Below, piece by piece: positions 35,701 through 45,800 of a stretch of 64,000 bases of DNA. Both the position numbers and the translations under genes were made by a program. Origin of the DNA: Dipteris shenzhenensis (lineage: Eukaryota; Polypodiophyta; Polypodiopsida; Gleicheniales); the NCBI GenBank assembly GCA_047967505.1, contig CM106538.1; one strand, 5' to 3'. Under the pieces are notes generated by a model. It had not been told where the DNA came from. It ran no database searches and worked only from the letters and a program-made list of their open reading frames with translations. The number at the start of each line of letters is the position of its first letter. Position 1 is the first letter of the stretch.

Positions 35701-38700
35701 TAACTTGGCCGTTTTCCCCTTCATTACACCTTTTGATGCAGAAGGTTCCCCTGCTTCTATAGTTACCGCCGGTAGAGTTTAAGTGTGTGGGTTTTAGCCC
35801 TAGTTTAGATTGCCCTAAGTTTTGTCACCTATCTCCTTTGAAGTTATATTGTGTGCATAATGAGTCGTATTACGTTGAGCATAGATGAGTCAGAACTCTC
35901 TTTTTCATTCTTGCAACTTCAGTTCATCGACTCTCACGTTTTGCTCTCTTCATGTTGTGATCTCTGTCCCCCATCTGCATCATATGGTATTGCTCTCCTA
36001 GACTTCCTTCCCCTCCACACTCCATTCCAAGCTTGGGTGTATGATTCTGAACCTAGAAAGTGGTCCCATTGATCTGTTTCTCTGCTGCTGCTGTTTTTAT
36101 GCCTGGTCGAGGCCTTGTGAAGTATTTGCATAGTTTTCAGGCCCGTTATTAAGGTTTTGCCAACAACAGCCAGCTGCTACAAGGTTTTCAGATCTATTTT
36201 TAACCAACCACCAGCTGCTGTAGGGTTTTAAGACCCATTTTTAGGGTTTTTCCATCAGCTGTCTCCTCTAAAGGCTTGCAAGCCCCTTCTGAAGCACGCT
36301 TAGAGCTGTTACAATGCTGGACAATCATTTTGGTGCACCACTTTTGAAGCACTCTTGGAGCCGTTCCAGTGCTGGATGGCCCATTTTCTCAGATATCAAG
36401 TTGCTGTAGTGGAGAGAGCACTGTTTTAGAACAGGCCACCTTCAGTTGCCCATGAAGTATTTGCATAGTTTTCAGACCTATTATTAAGGTTTTGCCCTAC
36501 AACGGCCAGCCGCTACAAGGTTTTCAGATCTATTTTTAACCAACCACCAGCTGCTGCAGGGTTTTCAGACCCATTTTTAGGGTTTTGTCATCAGCTGTCT
36601 CCTCTAAAGGCTTGCAAGCCCCTTTTGAAGCACGCTTAGAGCTGTTACATGCTGGACGATCATTTTAGGGCACCTCTTTTGAAGCACTCTTGGAGCCGTT
36701 GCAGTGCTGGATAGCCCATTTTCTCAGATATCGAGCTGCTGTTGTGGAGAGAGCACTGTTTTAGAACAGCCCACCTTCAGTCTGAGCATTCGTGCCCCTC
36801 CTTGAGGTTGCTGTAGTGCTGGACGACCTGTTTTTGGGCCTATTCACGTGAAATACGACCTGCTGTACCTGTTTTTTAACAGGCTGCACCTGTAGATCAG
36901 AATATTCAGCCTGCACATGCTGATGCACAGCAGCTTTGGATGCTCCCAATCAGGTCCAGGTTCAGCCTATCACACATGAGGATGTGCAGGACATCTTGGG
37001 CATTGTTAAATTCACGTACACGTTGTAAGAGAGGAGAGAGCTGCTTCACAGGAAGCTAGATGTGGCTGTTACAAACTTTGTAGGACAGCAAATTTACAGC
37101 CCCTAGGACAAGGTCTGGTACAAGAGGAGCAGGAGTAAATATGCTGACACAGCTTAGATGAGTGCATTGTGATGCAGCTGAACCTAATCGTTTTGAGGAC
37201 GCTCAAGATAGTAAGCATCCACCCTTACTGTGATTTGTATCAGGTTTTCTTTCAGTCTCATAGACCCATCGGTCTTCCGAAGACTCTAATAAAATTTCTT
37301 TCTTTCTTTCTTTCTTTCTTCACTTGTGCTTATAAGCAGCATATCATCCACACAGAGGTTGACAATCAGCAAATCCTTCTTGTCCTTCTTGACAATAAAG
37401 AGTATTCTCAGCTGGACTATTTTGTAGACCTTGATCGGTCAAATATGTATGAATCTTCTCATACCAAGCCCGTGGGCTTGTTTGAGCCCATAAAGTGCCT
37501 TATGCTGCTTGCATACATATGTTCTTGAAAAGGCATCTGAAAACCAACAGGCTGACTTTGTGTATAGTTCTTCATGCAAGTCCCAATTGAGAATGGCTAT
37601 TTGGATGTCCGACTGATGTACTTTCCACCCAAAATGAGCAGTCGCTGAAACCACATCCGATGGTGACGCTAGAAGGGAAGGCAAAGGTCTTATCATAATC
37701 TATCCCCTTTGCTGAGAATAGCCTTTGGCATCTAACCTTGCCTTGTACCTGTCAACAGTACCATCAGATTTTGTCTTGATCTCGTACACCCATTGAACCC
37801 CAAGAGCTTTCTTTCCTATGGGCAAATTTACCAGTTCCCATGTATTGTTTTCTTGTTGGATTCCAATTCTGACCTTGTGGCTCTCATCCCCCCGGATCAT
37901 CCGTGAGAGCATGAGGATCTGCAGGCGCTCCACCCGTGTCCACTCTATCTCTGACATGTTAGGCCTCCAACAAGGGCTGCCATACATACCGGCTGGTCAA
38001 ACCAAGGAGTCGAAGAGAAGAGCCTTGGTCCGGAGCCTTGGTCCGAGGGTCCTGAAAGTGGGAGTGGAAGCATTGTCTCTCTAGCCGAGCCAGTGAGGCG
38101 TATCCCCTGCTAAGTCTAGCCTGCATCGCTAGTCTCATCGTGAAAATTGGGCCGGAGAAGATGACCCCCAAGTAAGTGTATGAGGATACGATCTCAACTG
38201 GTGACCCACCGAAAGTAAAAGTAAACTGCTTCCGTTGCATGTTTGCTCGAGAGGTGTTAAAGATCATGACCTTGGTCTTGCCAAGGTTAACCTCCAAATC
38301 ATGGGATAAACAAAAAGCCTGCAATGCATCCAGGTGTCACTGAAGCCCCTCGGGAGTGGACGACAAGAGTGCCACATCATCTGCATAAAGAAGAATCCTA
38401 ATGATGATCCTAGCAAGTGAGCAACCGGTCCCTCCGAACGCCCCCATGAAAGTCTCAAGCTCATCGATGTAGAGGCCAAACAGGGTCGATGATAAGGGAC
38501 AACCCTATTTGATCCCTATGGTACTCAAGATCTCATCTGTCCAACCTGCACCTGTCCGAACTCGGCCTGAGACTCTCTCATACAGTGCCATGACTGCCCA
38601 GATGATCTCCTGATCAAATCCCAGTGTCTGTAGGCGTGTGATGAGAAGAGCTCGAGGTACTGTGTCAAAGGCTTTGCGGAAATCCACAAAGCAGCAATAT

Positions 38701-41700
38701 ACCCTCTCCTTCCGTGATCTGGCCTCCTCAATGACACTCCTGAGTGTGAGTATGTGATCCATAGTCCCATCGTCTCGCCTGAAACCGGCCTGACCCTCTA
38801 CTCTGAGCCCTCTCATCTCTGCGAACAAACTGACCGACGCATTCAATACAACTGCATAGATCTTGGACATCACATGTCCAATCATGATGGTCATGTAGTT
38901 ACTCGGGTCCATGGGATCCCATGCCTTGTGGATGGGGGTGATGATGTTGAGTGTCCAAGTGCGGGGGAAGCCAAGGCAAACAACGTCATTGAATAGCTTT
39001 GCTAGGATCAGCGCTAACGTGTCAATCCCATATGCGATAAACTCAATGCATAGCCCCTCGTGATTCTTAGCTCGGCCATTGTGCAGTTTCAATGTTGCAT
39101 CCTTGACTCCCCGTCTGGTGAACAACGTGCAAGTGGTGGGGCGAGGTGTGTATGAGATCTGGAGTGGGCTGGTGTGGGACATCATAAAGATGGTGTGCAT
39201 ACGTGTGCCAGACTCTCGCTCAACTCACTGCTGCTGGAAAGAGAGCCATAGTGATGTTAGGGTCACCAGCAACGACCCTAATTCTCGGGAACCCAGCAGC
39301 CTAAATTGCCGCTGCTGCAAAAGAAGGCAAACTAGGAAGCAGAGGAATCTCGGGGAGTGGTGACCAGCCCAAAGGAGGCTGGCTCAATGGCGGCCAAAAG
39401 CTGATGGTAAACCCGAGGAAGACTAAGAAATCTGAAAAACTAAAAGGTGACCTGTCTGTTCTCCTCCACTGAATCGAATCCCAATGAGAACAGAGAACGG
39501 AAAACAAACCTAGAGCCCAGTGTTAGAGGGCTGGCTTGAAGAACCACATCTGCAGCTCCAAAAGAGTCAAAGGCCATTTGGAAGAAACCACTCACCGGAA
39601 ACGTGAGGAGAGGTCTGAGGGATGTATAACTCATTCTGAGAACAGGCAAGTTCTCACGGCCGCTGAAGATGGCGAAGGATTGAGTACAAATTCTGCATCT
39701 ACTTTCAACTCTCCTGCATTTGTAGGACAAAGCCTCACTGCTACCCTTAACTCACCTAGCTATATTTTTCCAGAAAAATGAGAGTTGAACGTACCAGCGC
39801 CATCATCCCTGTTGGATGCGCATCCTCCCCTGGTCAAATGGGAAAGTTGCCGGAAAGAGACACCTGTTGAGGATCGATCTTTCCAGCCTCATTTCAGTAC
39901 GAGAAGCCATGCACTTTTTGGAAATCTAAAAAGTAGAACATGAATTTGTCTCCCATATCTAGCCTTCTCTACAAAAGCTGTGAGAATGTGATCCAGAGTG
40001 GATGCATCTGAAACTTGCCTCGCCTGCCCACTGTGTTTAAGGTATCAAACAGCCTACTCTAATGGAATGTTGAACTCGATTCAAACCATGATTGGGAGGT
40101 TGCTCAAAAGAAAGGTGAGACTTTGTCCTTACAAATTCAAGCACACCATGCTTTTGCAATATTAATAGAATCTACACTTTCTTGAGGAAGAGGCCACTTG
40201 TCAAACAATATTGAGCCACATGAGCAACAAAAAATTCCTGAGGAAAAAAAAATATTGTTCCTTTACTTTTGTTCTTGAATTATGCGAAGCAACCACAAGA
40301 AAAAAATAAACAAGCAATAAAATGGTAATTATCATTCGCATGCTATGATTAAAAAACAAATCCAAGGAAGCAAAAAAAGCAAACAGATTGAAGATACCTT
40401 CAAAGCCAACAGCAACAGAAATGTTTCCACAGAATAGTAACCTCGATCAACAAAGTCACCCAAGAACAAATAGTTGGTTTGCGGACATTCCCCTCCTACT
40501 TTGAAAAGCTCCTTCATATCATAAAATTGGCCATGTATGTCACCACAAATCTGCAATCACATTGTATGCAATGTTACACACTTTTTTTAAAATAAAATCT
40601 TAGAACATTCATAAAAGAACAATTTTAGACAAATGTTAAGAGGGTAAAAAACACACAAAAGTTCAGAAGCATCCTCCACAATGAAGCCAAAGTTGCCTCT
40701 ATATTCTTCCTTGACGAGGATAAAAGCTTGAGTGAATAAACTTGAATCATTAACTACACTTGACTGAAATGACGATTAAAAGCATTTTTTGCAATAAAAC
40801 CAAGATACCTAAATAGCACCACATCAAGGTAGTTCTAACTTCTGGTACACGTACCTACAAAAATTTCCATACAGAACAATACAACACGTTCTGTAATGTA
40901 CCATACGCATATGAGAGAGAAGTTTTAATATATATTTAAAGCGAGGTTGATTTTGTGGGTGTTTTGTAGTGGTGCATTTAAATGTTAAAAATAAATTTAA
41001 AACAAGGGGTGAGGTTTAATATGTCCGCCTTTCTTTAAATGTACACATGTAATTATAAAACATACCGCTTTAAATCGGTTTGGCACCTGTTTGTGTGCAC
41101 TTACCACCTCCTCCCTTCTCATCCCATCTCAAGGCTAGTTGCTGCCCCTCCTTCAGAATCCTGGACAGAACCAAAATGGACCCTAGAAGACAAAGTAACT
41201 ATCCTATCTCTCCTTCAAAAATTAGCAAGGTTCTACCACAATCTTCCACATAGACACTGAAACATACGCTTCTACGTCGATCTCATCAGTATCTCAATAC
41301 CACCATCAAGAACTAGTAGAAAAACTCTCTAGATCCAGTTCATGCAGACAAACTCCCAAATAGTGAAATCATCAAGTTGAAGTTCTAAAAAGTGTCAAAA
41401 TGTAAAAACAAAAATGAATTTAGCGTCTGAATCAATTCGCAATTTTCGGATTACTGCTTCTGGCAAATTGCAATCGCAGATTGGTGCCTTTGGTGAAATC
41501 ACAATTTCAAACTGATGATTTTGGCAAATCGCAATTTGCCTAGAGCATGCAAATCCCTAAAAGTCTGATCCCAATTGATGGAGAGATTCTCAAACTATAG
41601 AAATTTCCTTGGCTGAAGCTGGAGCACCAACTAGAAAAACTGCCATTTGCAGTTGCAGGGCAGGAAAGAAACTACAAAAGAAAGCTGACACAGAGTGAAT

Positions 41701-42595
41701 CTGGTAAAACACAAGGCAAGAGGCTGCCTACCTCTCTCTCCCTACCTCTCTCTCTCTCACACACAATGCCGCGGCAACAGCACTCTCTCGCTTATTGCAG
41801 ATCTCTTACTCCCTTTTGTTCCGATTCCATCTTTGGAAGTAAGAGACAGACTTCAAGCTTGGCAACTTCAGTCTCTAAGTCCAGGATTATCCTCTCAGCC
41901 TTTGCATCTATTGACTTCCATACACGCTTATCGATTGATTTTACCTCCTCCATGGATTGCTCATCATGCAAATGCTCTTTGGCATCTGAATAAGTCTTTA
42001 ACTTGGTGGAAAGGAAAATTGAAATTGATATGTAAGTTGAAAATGCCATTAAAACAGAGACTCTCTTTCTAGAGATGTATTGTTGGTATTTTTCCAGTGG
42101 GAGTGAAATTGGCTCAAAGACGGATTGCCTCTCCTCTTTGTCCAAGATGTCATCATACTCCTGAGAGTATTCAGCACTTATTGTGGTTTTGTTCAAATTC
42201 CAGAGAACTTCTGGACAAGATCTCCTATTTTTTCTCTCAGATTTCCAGCACATAGTTTCTTGAAGTTTTTCTGGATGTTTGGCAGATTATCAGCTTCTTT
42301 GTCACAGTATTCTCTTTTCTTTCATTGGATCACATACTGGGCTTTATGGACCCTCTGGCTTCAGCGAAATCATGCATTTCTGAATTCATCTCTTCAGCAC
42401 CCTTATGAGTTCTCCCGGGCCTCATTGCGGCAGTCCTTATTCGATGCCTTGCATGAGGAAGATTTGGATGTTTCTTGCATTCAGCTTTTCTTTTATTGTT
42501 TATGATAGATAAGGGCATTGGCTCTTTTCCCGAGCACTGCCCTGTTGTAAAATGGATGTTTCATAATATAATGTTTTTAGTTTCACCAAAAAAAA

Positions 42596-42636
<41 letters not shown>

Positions 42637-42752
42637 CCTGCCGTATGTGTCTAATGCTCGTTGAATCTTCTGTAAAAAGATGCAAGACCCAAAAAAACGA
42701 GTGATATTGGAAGGAGTGGGCCGCTCCTTTACACATTGAACTTGCTTGGGGC

Positions 42753-42812
<60 letters not shown>

Positions 42813-45800
42813 TATCCTGCCGTATGTGTCTAATGCTCATTGAATCATTTGTAAAAAGATGCAAGACCCAAAAAAACGAGTGATATTGGAAGGAGTGGGC
42901 CGCTCCTTTACACATTGAACTTGCTTGGGGCCTACCCTTATCTACTATCACTTACAATATGTCCCAAATATTCTACCTCCCTTGCCATGAAGGTGTATTT
43001 GCTGGCTTTTGCAAACAGCTGGTGCTTTCTTAAAACCTCTAAAACTTCTTGAACATGATGAAGATGCTCCTCCCTTGTCTTGCTATATATCTATATATCA
43101 TCAACACTGATTTGTATAGAAAAGAGTGAAGCACTTTATTATATCCTTTGCTTCTTCAATTCACCACACATTGGACTTTGTGCCATGTGGGATCCATGTG
43201 GGAAACATGAACGTTGCTGTAATTCTTCCCCACGGGGATCAAACAAGAAAACTTTGATGAAAGTCAAGAGGTAGATTTTCAACAATATCTTTTTGACAGT
43301 CCAAAAACTCTGATTCTTCATCAAGATCACGGCTGAGGGAATTCATACTCCTCCTCCTCCCATATCATATGATTTTACTCCCACCTTTTGCTTTGCAATG
43401 ATTGTTATGGTCAGAAGTCCACTTCCCTCCACAATCAAAGCATAAACTTTCTTCCTTCTTTCCTCTATGAGGTTTGAAAAAGTTATTTGACCACCTTGCC
43501 TTGACAAGAATGAGTCTTTCCATCACCTCTAAGAGTCTTAGGAACTGTGTTAGAAATATCCACCTTAAAACTTTTCTGCCATAAACTTTTGAATATCTGG
43601 TCGAATTGGTAGACGAAGGTGGTACAAGGGAGGACCTTGAACCATTATGAGACACAACAAGCCTTTTACCAACATCATTATTTGGGAATTTGCAGAAGGG
43701 CTTGGACACAAATTGACCAAAACCAAGGCTTTTCTCTCTGCTATTGTACTTTGGCTCATAAAGCTCAGCCAATTGCATAGCCTTCTTCACAAAGGATGGC
43801 CTTTAGACTGGAGTAAGTCTTGTTTGAAGACCTCCCAAGGAGTGATAATGTAACTCTCGTCTTGCATATGGCTCCACCAAGTGTGGGCCATATCTTCAAG
43901 GTGCAGAACAGCAAACTGAACCTTCTATTTCTCTTTTGGAAAGAGTTGAAAGACAACTCCCATCTTACTGCTCCATTCCTCCAAATCATCCTTTGCATAC
44001 TTATAACTATTTCATGTCTTATATCTCTTAGTGGTGCTAAGCTTGTCTATTGTGATTCGAACCTGTTCCTCCCTCCATACACTGATTACAAGACAAGTAT
44101 TGCTGTAAGGATTGGATTTGCCTAAATCCTAATGGAAGCTTCACATACTCATCATATCTCTGCAGTTCAAGTGTGCATTACCTGGACAAGTGCAAGAGAA
44201 GTAGAAGCATAAGCTTTGTGGGATCAACCCTCAATTACTTGGCTGCCCAGCTTCATTGGAAACTCTACTTCACATTCGACAAGCTCTTCCAACTCATCAG
44301 CTCTAATTTGTAGACCTTCTCCTGAAGTCTTTATCCATATGTCTTCCTTTAGACATCCTCAAGTAGAGAGAGTGATAGGTAAATGAAGAGTGTATAGTCC
44401 AATAATAGAGAATCTCTCGTTTGATAACTCCAATTTGTAGACTTCCTACAAGTTGGTGAATTCTATAGAATAGAGGGGGCAACTGTAGTGCCAGAGGGAC
44501 GAACGAAGGCGGAACTTCAAAATTCTCTCTCCTGGTTGATGCAACTACATGCATCATCAAAGGAGAACCATTTGAAGGAAACCTACACTTGTTGCCTGAC
44601 CATCCCCTTTGCACATACGTCCCTTGGGTAGCCACATTAGTCAATTATAGCAATGGCAATGCATCCCAAGCCATGGGCACAATTGCTATTGTCATCATTA
44701 TGCCATGTGGCAGCTAGCCCCACCAAACGAGCATTGCAATCGGCATGTATCATCCAAGAGGGAGACAAGGCAATTTGATTGTGTTATACATAAACGATCC
44801 CTCCACAGATGTATGGCATACTTTATAGTTCATGTGAATTTGAAACACATCTAAATGCAAGCGTAAGAAACAGATTAGGGGAAAAGCAGAAAAATGAGAG
44901 AAAGTTGGAACTGAAAGATTTTGCACATTCAATGCTGTCAACTCTCAAAGTAAGAAACCTGCAAAATACATATATTTCCATTGCTACTGCAAATCTAAGT
45001 GGTCAAGAATCAGGGCAGGTTAACGTTCCCTTAAAAATCCATTTCTTTCCTAATATACACAAGAGTAACCTCAACTACGTAATCAAACTCTGGTAGGTCC
45101 AGACTCCAAAACAATCCACTTTGACAACAAACCACCAATCAATGAGAATATGTCGCAATGGAGAGAGGGAAAACAACGGGTGAGGGTAGGGGAGACAACT
45201 TTTTTTAGGGCCACTACAGTTTCAATACATATCAGTCAGGGAGACACTGATGTATGGTATCGATGATAACCGGTTTGGACATCGTTCAAAAGACCCCGCA
45301 CGTATATGGATATTGTAAGGAACATTTATTTAAAAATCCAATTTGAGGGATAACCTACAGATCCTTGAAGATGGATGACGTTTGGATGTTGTAAGGAACA
45401 TTTATTTTTTAGGGATAACCTACAGATCGTTGAAGATGGATGATCTCTCCAATAGATAAGAACATGCTACGCCTCTAATTTGCTTGGACAGCAGCCCCTC
45501 TAAAAAATCACAACCCCGCAGCTTATCAAACCTCGAAGCTACATCAGATGCAGGACATCGTAGCGACCAGTGCTCACTAAAAGAGGTTGCTTTATTCCAA
45601 TCACTTAAGCGAAATGTTAGCCCTGATATGACAAAATGCGTTTATTTTTAAAAAGACTTGCAATCACCAAGCCGAAGCGGATCAAATAATCAAAACGCTA
45701 TGGTGGGATGGGGAGGATAGCCATTCTATGATGCTCAGGACGCCAAATCGGGAGCCTGGGATGGCGAAATCCGACCCAAAAAAAACTTTCTCAGAAGGGG

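Larger units (their letters stand above)
29495..35728 (-). mobile_element. Element C: Ty3/gypsy retrotransposon lacking RT
   Basis: A minus-strand LTR element in PP4C intron 2: left LTR 29495-29802, right LTR 35429-35728, perfect target duplication CCTTT (29490-29494 and 35729-35733), and an initiator-tRNA-Met primer site. In coding order it has gag, a truncated protease fused to the end of reverse transcriptase/RNase H, integrase, and a partial chromodomain carrying an in-frame duplication. The LTRs differ at many positions and by indels, so it is older than element A. It has several frameshifts and stops and inserted next to a copia gag remnant. Confidence 0.93.

Noticed and set aside
42583-42951. 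Frame encoding long Thr-His repeats
   Set aside because: Direct translation of the (GT)n microsatellite.
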